This document shows, one piece after another, positions 31,452 to 40,836 of a stretch of DNA of 64,000 bases (position 1 is its first letter; every line of letters begins with the position of its first letter). The position numbers and the translations under genes were made by a program. The DNA is from a virus. Under the pieces are notes generated by a model, which was not told where the DNA came from, made no database searches, and saw nothing but the letters and a program-made list of their open reading frames with translations. The stretch lies in the IMG/VR virus record IMGVR_UViG_3300031673_000014, positions 1-64,000 of that record. The stretch is one strand, 5' to 3'.

Positions 31452-32908
31452 TGAATAACACGTATTACAGAAATCCCGAGTGGATTGTAAAAGTACAAAG
31501 ACCTGATTATACAAAATCGACAATAACCTATAAGACTGTCCCGGAGTGGTCTCAAACTGGGTACCAAGTTTCTAAAGTGGAATTCTCATCATCTTTAGAC
31601 AAAACTAATTATCTATACGGAAACACTGATTTAATCGGATATGAATATGAAGAATCAATAGGCAGTCCTGGAAACCCGTTTTCATTGACGCTTGTGCCTA
31701 TCGAAGATAAAAAAGGACATACCTGGAAAGATAAAATAAAAGCCAGAGATGTTGTTTCAATTATAGAATTCGGGAAAGTACGATATATAGGAATTGTAAA
31801 ATCAACCGGCTATTCTTCATCAATGGATAATAACGGCAACCCGATAAGGTCAATTGTTATATCAGGGGAATCGTTAGGGGGGATGATAAGCAGTTTTAAT
31901 TTGCCGATGAACTTATATCTTTGGTATAATGTCGGAGCTGATGCTGCAAACCGAAAACTTTTTGAAGACCTAAATTCAGTTGCTGCAAAAGGTCAATCTA
32001 TAGGTGAAGTTTTTAGGAAAATAAAAGAAGATTTTTTTGAAGTTGTATTTGGCGCTGATTTTGGGGGATTTATAGCCGTACTAGATGCGTATTTTTCTCT
32101 TGATATTGATAAATTGGAAGCTTACTATCCGATGAACTTGAAACCATTCCAGATCGATACTAATAATTTATGGGAAATATTCAGGCAGATTGCGCCTACT
32201 CCCATATATGAACTGTTTGGAAGATTTGAGAAAGATAAATACCGTCTAATATGCCGGGAAACTCCGTTTGATACTCAAGATTGGAATAAGCTAAAGAGAA
32301 CAGAAATAAATACATTATATTTAATAAGTCAAAACTTGAGTGATTCAGACGGCCAAGTCTATACTCATTATTTTTCACAGATGCCAAATTCTGCATTAAC
32401 CGAGGCAGAAATTTGGGTAAATAGTTCCTTGAGTGAGATATCTGTTTTCGACAAAGATAAACTTCCTATTTACGGTTACAACCAATTAAAGGCGACATTT
32501 CCATTTTTTGATTTAGATAAAGGAAGGGCAGAATCTTCTATAAACTTTTTGAAAAACAATTCTGCAAGAATGTATGCATGGTATAAAAATAATGTCGATT
32601 TTCTTTCTGGTAAAATTGAGATGATGACCGTACCAGATAAAGAGAATAATTATATTTCTATTGGAGAACGGATATCCCATTTCCAAGGATCAAACAATTC
32701 GATTGAATTTTATGTGGAAGCGGTTAAAAGAAAGATGGATTATCCCGGGACAATGACATCGGAATACTCTGTTACACGAGGGTATGAGTACGGGTATGCG
32801 TCGGTAACGGTTGAAGGCGTAACTTTGAGCACACCCCAGGTAAAAAGGATTTCCCAACAAGGTAGAAAGATGATACAATCTGAGAAAGATATAACAGGAG
32901 GGAGATAA
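31451..32908 (+). CDS. Baseplate hub-like protein
   Basis: 485 aa, ATG overlapping the tape measure stop. An N-terminal beta domain (V-E-F-S-S-S-L-D, E-S-I-G-S-P-G-N-P-F-S-L-T-L-V-P) resembles tail-hub proteins of the gpD/gp27 group, and later parts such as F-Q-I-D-T-N-N-L-W-E-I-F-R-Q-I and V-E-A-V-K-R-K-M-D-Y fit the second and fourth hub domains. Position between tape measure and spike candidate supports it. Confidence 0.6.
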   Translation: MNNTYYRNPEWIVKVQRPDYTKSTITYKTVPEWSQTGYQVSKVEFSSSLDKTNYLYGNTDLIGYEYEESIGSPGNPFSLTLVPIEDKKGHTWKDKIKARDVVSIIEFGKVRYIGIVKSTGYSSSMDNNGNPIRSIVISGESLGGMISSFNLPMNLYLWYNVGADAANRKLFEDLNSVAAKGQSIGEVFRKIKEDFFEVVFGADFGGFIAVLDAYFSLDIDKLEAYYPMNLKPFQIDTNNLWEIFRQIAPTPIYELFGRFEKDKYRLICRETPFDTQDWNKLKRTEINTLYLISQNLSDSDGQVYTHYFSQMPNSALTEAEIWVNSSLSEISVFDKDKLPIYGYNQLKATFPFFDLDKGRAESSINFLKNNSARMYAWYKNNVDFLSGKIEMMTVPDKENNYISIGERISHFQGSNNSIEFYVEAVKRKMDYPGTMTSEYSVTRGYEYGYASVTVEGVTLSTPQVKRISQQGRKMIQSEKDITGGR

Positions 32909-33523
32909 TTGAAAGTATTAAAATTTAATAATTCGCCCCGCCCGATCAATCAAACCAATTCAAGATCTTCATTTTTTTCAAAATCACTATCGGTAACATA
33001 TGGAAGTATAGATAGTAATAATACCGACAGTACTTGTAATGTTCTTTTAAAGAGTGGATTCGTAGCTACAAATATCAGACTTTTATCAACGGTATTTCCT
33101 TCAAAAGATCCGACTTATGGCGGTGTTAATTATCCTCAAATAGAAGCTGAGGTTTTAATCATTCATCCTGAAGGAGACTTGAGTTCGGGGTTTATAATTC
33201 CTTCTCCTCTCGATGTAAGAGATGATACCGTTAAAACTGACCTATTTGATCAGGGAGACATAACGTTGCTCCCTGGGGGCTGGAAACATCTATATGATAA
33301 AGAAACTGGCAAAGCACAATTCTTACATGGAGACTTTTTTAGTCTTATAGCAGATCCCGATACTGAAAAGGTTACTTTTGTGGATTTTAAACAAAATAAA
33401 ATCACGACTGATACCAATGGAATGCTTTTGGAAGATCTAAATGGAAACACCATAAGCATGGAAGCGGCAACTCCGACAACAAAAAAAGTCTTAATAAATG
33501 GTAATTTGGAGATATTACAGTAA
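32909..33523 (+). CDS. Baseplate spike-like protein
   Basis: 204 aa, TTG start right at the hub stop with GGAGGGAGA upstream. It has an OB-type N-terminal half and a C-terminal run of short strands (K-I-T-T-D-T-N-G-M-L-L-E-D-L-N-G-N-T-I-S, V-L-I-N-G-N-L-E-I-L-Q), typical of a trimeric beta-helical spike such as gpV/gp5-C. No lysozyme domain. Confidence 0.55.
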   Translation: MKVLKFNNSPRPINQTNSRSSFFSKSLSVTYGSIDSNNTDSTCNVLLKSGFVATNIRLLSTVFPSKDPTYGGVNYPQIEAEVLIIHPEGDLSSGFIIPSPLDVRDDTVKTDLFDQGDITLLPGGWKHLYDKETGKAQFLHGDFFSLIADPDTEKVTFVDFKQNKITTDTNGMLLEDLNGNTISMEAATPTTKKVLINGNLEILQ

Positions 33524-33915
33524 TGGCTAGAAAACTTTTAGCAGTAGAAGGATTAACAATATCTCACAGTTCAGGTTCGGCGGTTTCCGGTGGGACTTTC
33601 ACTATTACAAGTGCTCCCTCTTTAAAATATGCTGTTAAAAATGTCACTTTTAAAAAGGTATACAGAGGAACTTTAACTTTTACCTTTACCGGAGGTAGTC
33701 ACTCTTCCGGGACTTCTGGTTCAGCTACAGGGGCAGGGACCATAAATTTTACAGCTACAAAAAATAAGATTGACGGACAGTTTGTTTTAAGAGTAGAGGA
33801 TACCGGGACTTTAACAGGAGTTTATATTCCCCCAAGTGTCCCACCGCCTACTGTGGCGTTTACTTCTAATGTAGAGATATCAGATGCCGGACAGTCTAAG
33901 GCTTTAGGAGAATAG
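33523..33915 (+). CDS. Small baseplate/spike-tip candidate
   Basis: 130 aa, ATG overlapping the spike gene stop. S-, T- and G-rich beta protein (H-S-S-G-S-A-V-S-G-G-T-F-T-I-T-S-A-P, then G-S-H-S-S-G-T-S-G-S-A-T-G) with a proline-rich break (P-P-S-V-P-P-P). It could cap the spike in the manner of a PAAR protein, but I do not see the family's own motif. Confidence 0.4.
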   Translation: MARKLLAVEGLTISHSSGSAVSGGTFTITSAPSLKYAVKNVTFKKVYRGTLTFTFTGGSHSSGTSGSATGAGTINFTATKNKIDGQFVLRVEDTGTLTGVYIPPSVPPPTVAFTSNVEISDAGQSKALGE

Positions 33916-33916
33916 A

Positions 33917-35602
33917 ATGGCTTATACAGATTTATATAAAAAATCAATATTTTTTGAAATACTTTCTGTTGATTCAAATGGGCAGCCGTTGGTTACTGTA
34001 GAGTCTTTCGCTTTTACAATACCGCCGTCTAGTTTGGAGATTGTTCAAACTCAGAGAGTTACAAAAACAGCTACTCCCGGAGGATTCTTTATTGATAACT
34101 ACGGAATGGGCAGCGCCAATATAACAATAAGTGGAGAAACTGGAAACGAAGAGAAGCGATTGTCTATTTTAGGACCGGGCAAAACCCCCCGATCTCTTAC
34201 CGGTCAAGAATGTTTCTTTTATTTCAGAGATAAAATAGCAAGATATTCACAGAAAAATCAAAACTATGTTATGAGGTTTTATGATCTTACCCATAAAGGA
34301 GGTAAGAATATTTTCAACCGTTTGTCGTTCGGCGGCAATTCTCAGTTTTCAGAGGCATGGGAAGTTGTTTTAGATGAATCGGCAATGAGAAGAACTTCAG
34401 CAAAACCTTTCTTTTATCCATATACAATCAATCTAACTGGACTAAGGCCACTGGGAACTTATAATTCTGGTGCTGTTGGGAAAGTTATTGGATTTTTAAG
34501 CGATATAAAAAATAAAATTGATGCTGTAGTAGCGGCCATTGAAGAATTCAAAACAAACATAACTTTCTTACTTGATAATGCTTTTGAGTTTGTTTCTGAT
34601 GTAGCCAGTATCTTGACTTCTGTAAATTCGTTTGTTTCTCAGCTCACAAGTTTTACGGGTCTGGTTTTAGAGTATGAAAAGAAACTAGGCGGTCTATTTG
34701 ATGATGTAATCTCAGAGACCAGCCAATTCATATCATCAGGATTGCAATTAATATCATTTCCTTACGATGTATTAGAAACGGCCAGACTTGAAGCTTTAGA
34801 TGTAGTGGATAAAACAAACCAGTTAATTAGCAGCGCAAAAACGGCAGGAAAAAATGTTTTAAATAAATATGACTGGACAGAAAATATCGATCCTGTCTCT
34901 AATATCGGGTTGTCCCTTATAGCGATAGAAGAAAAATTTAATGTTATTGTATTGTTGGCAAAACAGGATTCGTCTTTTGAACCGATAGGAGGAATAATTT
35001 TAAACGGAATTGTTACTCCGGTCTATGGTCAAGTTTCATATGTCGTACAAGAAAATACACGGCTAGATAAATTAGCGAGGGATATTTACGGAGATCCGGA
35101 CCTTAAAGATGTCATTGCTGGTATAAACGGAATATATTCAAATGATGAATTGACAGCTTCGACCATATTGAGTCTTCCAATTTTATCCCCCGATATAAGA
35201 TATGCAAATAACGCCGTCTATAACACTCCGGATAATAGAAATGATGTGTTAGGTAAAGACGCTCACGTTGTCGAGGGAGTTTTTGATTTAAACTCAGAAG
35301 ATTATGCTATTACGGCAGGGGAAGGAACAATTTTACAGGCTATTTCATTTAGACTGACAGAAAAAAAAGGCCGTCAAATTCGTGATGGATCATATGGGAT
35401 TGTGGCTCAGATAGGTACAGCTTTAAATAGTGATGCTCCTTTTGAGTATTTAAGCGTATCGTTGGCCGAGACATTGATCCAAGATCCGAGAATAACCGCC
35501 GTTTATGGATTGAACTTCTTAGGTGACGGAGATAAACTATATCAGGAATTTAAAGTGGATACTTTATCTAAACCAGCTATAACATACCGGGAGGGACTAT
35601 GA
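33917..35602 (+). CDS. Baseplate protein with LysM-like and gp25-like parts
   Basis: 561 aa. The N-terminal part (I-P-P-S-S-L-E-I-V-Q-T-Q-R, G-S-A-N-I-T-I-S-G-E-T-G) is like the XkdP/gp53 group. Helical middle. Residues about 380-430 form a LysM-like unit (Y-V-V-Q-E-N-T-R-L-D-K-L-A-R-D-I-Y-G, then I-L-S-L-P). The last 110 (A-I-S-F-R-L-T-E-K-K-G-R-Q-I, S-Y-G-I-V-A-Q-I-G, L-I-Q-D-P-R-I) resemble the gp25/gpW wedge domain. In many phages these are two genes; here they seem fused. It overlaps the gpJ-like gene by 4 nt. Confidence 0.55.
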   Translation: MAYTDLYKKSIFFEILSVDSNGQPLVTVESFAFTIPPSSLEIVQTQRVTKTATPGGFFIDNYGMGSANITISGETGNEEKRLSILGPGKTPRSLTGQECFFYFRDKIARYSQKNQNYVMRFYDLTHKGGKNIFNRLSFGGNSQFSEAWEVVLDESAMRRTSAKPFFYPYTINLTGLRPLGTYNSGAVGKVIGFLSDIKNKIDAVVAAIEEFKTNITFLLDNAFEFVSDVASILTSVNSFVSQLTSFTGLVLEYEKKLGGLFDDVISETSQFISSGLQLISFPYDVLETARLEALDVVDKTNQLISSAKTAGKNVLNKYDWTENIDPVSNIGLSLIAIEEKFNVIVLLAKQDSSFEPIGGIILNGIVTPVYGQVSYVVQENTRLDKLARDIYGDPDLKDVIAGINGIYSNDELTASTILSLPILSPDIRYANNAVYNTPDNRNDVLGKDAHVVEGVFDLNSEDYAITAGEGTILQAISFRLTEKKGRQIRDGSYGIVAQIGTALNSDAPFEYLSVSLAETLIQDPRITAVYGLNFLGDGDKLYQEFKVDTLSKPAITYREGL

Positions 35603-36687
35603 GCGAAATATTAACGCAAAAAGATTTCTACGAAGCAATGAAGTCTTATCTCGTTGCTAATCAGGATAGAGTTACAGACTTTAATAAAGGATCTACTTTA
35701 GATACTCAGTTAAATGCAATTGCTACTCAGTTAAATCAGGCTATGGTAAAGGCAAGTGGAGGGTTTAAGGTCCAGTTTGAACAAATTCCTTACCAAGTTT
35801 TTGACTTTAATAGAAAAACACCGAATACAGCTTCAGGAACAGTCATATTCTCTCGCCAGACTCCCGATGCTGTACAAATAACAATTCCTATAGGAACTTT
35901 GGTAGGAACTGTTAGCGGTCTTTTATATGCTACTCAGGCAGAGGCAATCATCCTATCGGGTAATCTAAATTCTTCCGTTGTATCTATAATCGCAAACGAT
36001 ATAGGAACGGCTTACAATGCGGTTATCGGAGATGTGAACCAGATAAACTCATCAGTCCCCGGGATAAACTCAGTTACGAATAATACTGCGGTTGCCGGTG
36101 GTACTGATAAAGAAAATAACTCATCGTATTTTACCAGGTTCACTAATTTTATACTTGGGTTGGCGGGTTCTAATCGGTTTGGAATATTAACCGCTGCTAC
36201 TTCTGTTGAAACTATTCAATCTGGATATGTTGAAGATCATTTCCCCCCGGAATCGGGGCTTTATAATTACACTATTTATGTTGATGATGGCTCTGGAAGT
36301 GTCCCTCAATTAAAACTGGACGAAATAGAACTTGTTATATATGGAAATGATACATCTATTTACAAAGGGTATAATGCAGCCGGAATTAATTTTCGTGTAT
36401 TATCTGCCGGGCTTATATCTATAGCCGTCGCGTATACGGTCGAAGTGGATGTCGTTAGTTATGATCTTGATGCTACCGAAACGCAAATACAAGAAACCAT
36501 ATTAGGCTATGTGAATTCATTATGGGTTGGAGCAGAGGTAATCAGAGCTGAGATAATAAAACTGATCCAGGGACTTGATGCTGTTTTGAACACTACCGTT
36601 TTAACTCTGAACGGAGGAGTAATTGATATTGCGGTTCTTCCAGCTCAGGTAGCAAGAATCAGTACAATTGTAGGTACACTGTCATGA
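35599..36687 (+). CDS. Baseplate wedge J-like protein
   Basis: 362 aa, overlapping both neighbours by 4 nt. The order D-F-N-K-G-S-T-L-D-T-Q-L-N-A-I, then F-S-R-Q-T-P-D-A-V-Q-I-T-I-P-I-G-T, the segment A-G-G-T-D-K-E-N-N-S-S-Y-F-T-R-F, and a C-terminal G-Y-V-N-S-L-W-V-G is that of the baseplate J/gp47 family. It links the hub to fibres. Confidence 0.8.
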   Translation: MSEILTQKDFYEAMKSYLVANQDRVTDFNKGSTLDTQLNAIATQLNQAMVKASGGFKVQFEQIPYQVFDFNRKTPNTASGTVIFSRQTPDAVQITIPIGTLVGTVSGLLYATQAEAIILSGNLNSSVVSIIANDIGTAYNAVIGDVNQINSSVPGINSVTNNTAVAGGTDKENNSSYFTRFTNFILGLAGSNRFGILTAATSVETIQSGYVEDHFPPESGLYNYTIYVDDGSGSVPQLKLDEIELVIYGNDTSIYKGYNAAGINFRVLSAGLISIAVAYTVEVDVVSYDLDATETQIQETILGYVNSLWVGAEVIRAEIIKLIQGLDAVLNTTVLTLNGGVIDIAVLPAQVARISTIVGTLS

Positions 36688-37772
36688 GTCAAATTACAGA
36701 GCTTAATGAACAGATATTAGAAGCCATACTGAAAACAGATCCTTTCTATGAAGCTCTTTATGGAAAAGTAAACTTTTTACCAGAAACCACAATCACCGGT
36801 CCGAATGATTTTAACTGTGGAGCGATAGCAAACGGACTGGAATATCTTTATCAGTTCGTAAGAGAACTCACAGAACCGGAAATTGCCAACTTGAAAGCTC
36901 CTTATATTGATATAGTAGTTTTCTTCTTTACCGGGCTTAAGCGATTCGTTGATGAGACAACAGTTAAGTTTTTAAACAGAATGCAATCTCTTACAGTAAG
37001 AGAGTGTGGTGGTTGGAGCGCTGACAAATTAGGTACTCCATGGGATATTTTAAATGTTTTATGTTATTATTTAGACCGAGAATTGTTATATTATATCCCT
37101 AATCATGTTTTGACTAATCTGATGGTAAATGGGGACTTTGAAACGGCTTTGGGCGCTGAGTGGGTTACTGCAGGAGCAAGGACGATAAGTGATGCATTTT
37201 CCGGAGACTGGAAGATGGACTTTTCAACTTTTAGTTCTCTGGCTCAGACTATAGCGGTGACGGCAGGATCTTTTATTATGAATTGTTTCATAAACCCTGC
37301 AGTTGATCCCGTTGGAGATACGGACATCTTTTCATTTAAAATACAAAGGTCTTCGGATAGTAAATATTTCAATACTTCTACCCTGGTATGGCAAGTTGCG
37401 GATCCTTTAAATGTTCATTCAACAGATAAAGCAGGGTATAGCCTGGCTGAATATTTTGTAATAGTCGATGGAAGTTATAATATAACGATAACTTTTACAA
37501 AAGTTGTTTCATTTATGTTAGATCATGTTGAATTCGGGGAGAAACTTTACCCCGCTTTTGAGATAATTTATGTAGATAGTGGGTTTGCGGATAGTTTTGC
37601 TGCGACCTGGTTAGATGGTACAGTCAGCCCCGAAAACGCTTCTTATATCGAGCAAGACTTTATGTTTTCCAGTTCAACGAGTGTGTATTCGGATGTTTAT
37701 TTCCAGTCGCTTATCGATACGGTAAAAGCTTCCGGAGTCAAAGGAATTTTTAATAGAGAGGTTAGATCATGA
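36684..37772 (+). CDS. Tail protein, gpI-position, with beta insertion
   Basis: 362 aa. The first 150 residues are helical, as in tail proteins that follow gpJ. From about residue 150 (M-V-N-G-D-F-E-T-A-L-G-A-E-W-V-T) there is a jelly-roll-like stretch resembling carbohydrate-binding modules, ending near residue 290. It may help fibre attachment or receptor contact. Overlaps neighbours by 4 nt. Confidence 0.55.
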   Translation: MSQITELNEQILEAILKTDPFYEALYGKVNFLPETTITGPNDFNCGAIANGLEYLYQFVRELTEPEIANLKAPYIDIVVFFFTGLKRFVDETTVKFLNRMQSLTVRECGGWSADKLGTPWDILNVLCYYLDRELLYYIPNHVLTNLMVNGDFETALGAEWVTAGARTISDAFSGDWKMDFSTFSSLAQTIAVTAGSFIMNCFINPAVDPVGDTDIFSFKIQRSSDSKYFNTSTLVWQVADPLNVHSTDKAGYSLAEYFVIVDGSYNITITFTKVVSFMLDHVEFGEKLYPAFEIIYVDSGFADSFAATWLDGTVSPENASYIEQDFMFSSSTSVYSDVYFQSLIDTVKASGVKGIFNREVRS

Positions 37773-39985
37773 AAAGAGCTAGATGGGAAGGAAACGAAAT
37801 AATATTAACTGATGACATGGAAAACAACTCTATTAGTCTGGTAGAGAATAACGATGAATCTTTCGAGATAATCGGGGCTACTACCATAATGAGGGGCTTC
37901 CAGTGTACTCAATCGGTAACTCCGGGCATGAGTGCCATTATTCCTTATGGGATAGCATACGATGAGACCTTAAAGAAGCTACTTGTCAATCTCGCTTCTG
38001 TAACCGCGACATTTACGGCGGCTGACCCGGTATCTGCAAGAAGAGATATTGTCGAAATAAGAAGACTTGAATTTGAAACTACCTTAGCAAACAGACAGTT
38101 TAAAAATGCAGGAACCGGGGCTATTTCTACTTCTCCGATTAATACAGAGACCGAATACAATATAGAAGTAAAAGTCGTTGCCGGATCTCCCGGGGGAAGT
38201 GCTCCTTCGGTAGAAGCTGGATGGATAAAGATAGCAGAAGTTTTGATCCCGGCTGCCTCTTCAACTGTTGTTAATGCGAATATTTTTAATGTAAATTCGG
38301 TTGCTACCGGGCTTTCTAATACTTCATGGACAACAGATATAACATCAATTCACAGAAACGGTTCGTTAAGTGAGATGAAAACTCAGCTTTATGGACTAAC
38401 TCAATCAATAACAACAATTTCTCTTACGGTAACAGGACTTACGGCTACAGCAACCTTAACCTCAACAGGACAAACCATACTTGCAAGAGATGGTGGTCAG
38501 GTACTGGTTTCAGGACATTCAGGGACAACTTATAACCTCGGAGTAAAAACTGTAGCAGGGAATGCACTAGCTCTGGGAAATGCGACAGGTAACGGTGATA
38601 TATTCTTAGATTTTACAAACTCAGTAACAGCTGTTAGAGCTAGGATTGCCAGTAAAAACGAAACAACGGCAGATTTAGACTTTTATACAGGTGGGAACAT
38701 TACTACACCCAAACTGTCTATTCTTAATAGTGGTAACGTCCTAATAGGAACACCTACTGACTCAACAATTGGAATCCTTCAATTAGAAACAGACTCAGTT
38801 AATACTTTGAATATAAGGAACTCAACAGGAACTGTTAACAAAAGAAGTTATGGATTTTATGCTGCGAATGACTTTCTAAGGTTAAGATCATTTGATGATG
38901 CTGGAGCATCAGCATTTAGTGCAATTATGGAATGGACACACGGAGGAAATGTCTTAATCAGGGGTGGAGCAGACACAGGCGAAGGTCTACATGTCGGTTC
39001 AGGTGGGATGAGGGTTACTGGGACAAATGGTTCTATAATAATTCAATCAACAGGCGACACTTTCCAAATGACTAGAAACTCTACAAATTTTTTATGGGCT
39101 ACTGGCTCTATTGCAACGGTAGCTATTGGTACAGGGCCAACAGTAACGCTTACAGATGCAAACCTGATTTGTAACGCCGATCAATCAGTAACAGTAAATA
39201 CAACTTTACTTGTAGACACAATAAGCGAGAAGACAGCAAGTGCAGGTGTAACTATTGATGGTTTACTCATTAAAGATTCTGGAATTGGAGCATCTCTTAC
39301 TATAACCGGTTCTTTAACTGCTACAACTTCTTTGATTACTAATACTATTTCAGAAAGAACAACTGCTTCTGGAGTTACAATAGACTCTGTATTATTAAAA
39401 GATAATAGTGTTACAGCTACAAGCATTTTTACAGGCACAATAAGCGAGAAGACAGCAAGTGCAGGTATAACATTTAATAATATTGTAAAAGTAGACACAA
39501 TAAGCGAGAAGACAGCAAGTGCAGGTATAACATTTAATAATATTGTAAAAGTAGGCACAATCAGCGAGAAGACTGCAAGTGCAGGGGTGACTTTTAATAA
39601 TGTTGTAAAAGTAGACACAATCAGCGAGAAGACTGCAAGTGCAGGGGTTAGTGTTCAGGCTTCAAGTGGAGAGCAGTTATTAACAAAGATTATTCCTATT
39701 GGTGATTGGGATATGACAACCACCAATAGTTTATCAGTAGCTCATACTATTCCTGATTATTCAAAAATAAGAACAGTATACGTTCTGGTGAGAAGGGATT
39801 CGGATGCTGCAACACCTCAAGTTACACGACTTGATTATGATGACAACATTGTTTCTGGATATTATACAAATATAGGGGTCACGAACATGTTATTAGTTGC
39901 TATCTCCGGAGGGATTTTTGACAATATTAACTATAATCAAACCAGCTACAACCGAGGTTGGATCACAATCACCTATGAAGTGTAG
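37769..39985 (+). CDS. Tail fibre protein with tandem 20-aa repeats
   Basis: 738 aa. An N-terminal baseplate-attachment part (about 1-180) is followed by S-, T-, G-rich beta strands. Residues about 480-630 contain the unit T-I-S-E-K-T-A-S-A-G-V/I-T-F-N-N repeated every 20 aa; the last four copies are encoded by an almost perfect 60-nt DNA repeat (39430-39650), with diverged copies before it. The C-terminal 110 aa form a receptor-binding or trimerising tip. The last gene of the structural operon. Repeat number is likely to vary. Confidence 0.75.
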   Translation: MKRARWEGNEIILTDDMENNSISLVENNDESFEIIGATTIMRGFQCTQSVTPGMSAIIPYGIAYDETLKKLLVNLASVTATFTAADPVSARRDIVEIRRLEFETTLANRQFKNAGTGAISTSPINTETEYNIEVKVVAGSPGGSAPSVEAGWIKIAEVLIPAASSTVVNANIFNVNSVATGLSNTSWTTDITSIHRNGSLSEMKTQLYGLTQSITTISLTVTGLTATATLTSTGQTILARDGGQVLVSGHSGTTYNLGVKTVAGNALALGNATGNGDIFLDFTNSVTAVRARIASKNETTADLDFYTGGNITTPKLSILNSGNVLIGTPTDSTIGILQLETDSVNTLNIRNSTGTVNKRSYGFYAANDFLRLRSFDDAGASAFSAIMEWTHGGNVLIRGGADTGEGLHVGSGGMRVTGTNGSIIIQSTGDTFQMTRNSTNFLWATGSIATVAIGTGPTVTLTDANLICNADQSVTVNTTLLVDTISEKTASAGVTIDGLLIKDSGIGASLTITGSLTATTSLITNTISERTTASGVTIDSVLLKDNSVTATSIFTGTISEKTASAGITFNNIVKVDTISEKTASAGITFNNIVKVGTISEKTASAGVTFNNVVKVDTISEKTASAGVSVQASSGEQLLTKIIPIGDWDMTTTNSLSVAHTIPDYSKIRTVYVLVRRDSDAATPQVTRLDYDDNIVSGYYTNIGVTNMLLVAISGGIFDNINYNQTSYNRGWITITYEV
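39430..39650 (+). repeat. Tandem 60-bp repeat within the fibre gene
   Basis: Four near-identical consecutive 60-nt units, each containing ACACAATAAGCGAGAAGAC or a 1-2 nt variant. A single extra copy lies at about 39212-39255. Units 1-2 are almost identical to each other, as are units 3-4, suggesting recent duplication. Confidence 0.85.
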
Positions 39986-40011
39986 AAGGTGGTGGTTTTA
40001 AAACATAAAAA

Positions 40012-40406
40012 TTATTTATTCGGATAAATTTGAATAAAGGTGTAATAGTAAGATGCTTCATACTCAGTTATTTTATTTCCTGTGTATGCACTATATAACT
40101 GACCATCAAGGACAACAACTGCATGGTCAGTTATTCCCCCAATTCCAACGGATCTCTGTCTATAAGGTGTACAGTAAACAGAAGCATACCCAAAATCAAC
40201 ACCCAATGAAAAATGTGCAATATTCATAAAAAGAAGAGCGTGGGTCACACAATTCCCTTTCCCAATTATAGATGGAAATGTTGGACTAGTTGGAAATGTA
40301 ACAGTTTCTTGGTGAGAAAAATTTATATTGTTACAATACTTGCTGGGGATACTGCCTTTGTTTCATGTACAAGGATGACATAGTTATTTAAGTCTCCTGG
40401 TATCAA
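40012..40406 (-). pseudogene. Frameshifted cysteine-hydrolase-like gene
   Basis: On the minus strand an open frame (about 40362 to 40012) reads S-I-P-S-K-Y-C, V-T-F-P-T-S-P-T-F-P-S, then G-N-C-V-T-H-A-L and G-I-T-D-H-A-V-V-V-L-D-G, with Cys and His in a transglutaminase/papain-like arrangement. It has no start; a GTG inside at 40248 would cut off the Cys. Upstream, another frame from a TTG at 40406 reads I-P-G-D-L-N-N-Y-V-I-L-V-H-E-T-K-A, which seems to be the missing 5' part. One frameshift near 40340-40360 would join them. It overlaps the end of the upstream gene slightly. Confidence 0.45.
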
Positions 40407-40779
40407 AGTTAATATATATTTTATCATACTGATCAAAGTACCCATAACTCCTATCAATGTTATGGGTACAGAGATGCTGATACCCTATTTCCAATATCCA
40501 TAGATTGATTCCTGCTGTTACATAATACTTTTCTTTATATGGTGAAAAATAAAATGATCTTGATTTTGTAATATCTACTTCTTGATTTACATCAACGAAC
40601 AGAAACTTCCATGCTATGCCTATCCCTATATTTGTTGAAAAATACATGTTCTCATCATTTGTAAATCTATCCTCTTTCATAGGATAATAAGCAAACTCCC
40701 CAAATGAATAGAAACTAAAATCACTTGCATATAAATAACTGCTCAATAATAACATCAATAAAACTATAATCTTTTTCAT
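40384..40779 (-). CDS. Exported envelope protein, beta-strand rich
   Basis: 131 aa. Signal peptide M-K-K-I-I-V-L-L-M-L-L-L-S-S-Y-L-Y-A-S with probable cleavage after Y-A. The mature part has alternating aromatic strands (F-S-F-Y-S-F-G-E-F-A-Y-Y, N-I-G-I-G-I-A-W-K-F-L-F-V-D-V) as in small outer-membrane barrels or periplasmic proteins. It has its own promoter, points away from the tail operon, and is a candidate lysogenic-conversion gene. Confidence 0.6.
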   Translation of the reverse strand: MKKIIVLLMLLLSSYLYASDFSFYSFGEFAYYPMKEDRFTNDENMYFSTNIGIGIAWKFLFVDVNQEVDITKSRSFYFSPYKEKYYVTAGINLWILEIGYQHLCTHNIDRSYGYFDQYDKIYINFDTRRLK

Positions 40780-40797
40780 AAATTCCCCCTACTTTTA

Positions 40798-40825
40798 ATT
40801 ATACATACGATTAGAATAAAAGCAA
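40798..40825 (-). promoter_or_regulatory. Minus-strand promoter of the envelope gene with TAATCG operator
   Basis: Minus strand: -35 TTGCTT (40825-40820), 16-nt spacer, -10 TATAAT (40803-40798). The spacer ends with TAATCGTATG (40813-40804), the motif also present in promoters at 17345, 49641 and 43706. Confidence 0.6.
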
Positions 40826-40836
40826 GGGAAATCGCT

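Noticed and set aside
39181-39618. Minus-strand 145-aa frame over the fibre repeats
   Set aside because: It is only the reverse reading of the 60-bp repeats and has no start signal.
39430-39650. CRISPR-like array
   Set aside because: Units are contiguous, in frame with a fibre gene and have no variable spacers.
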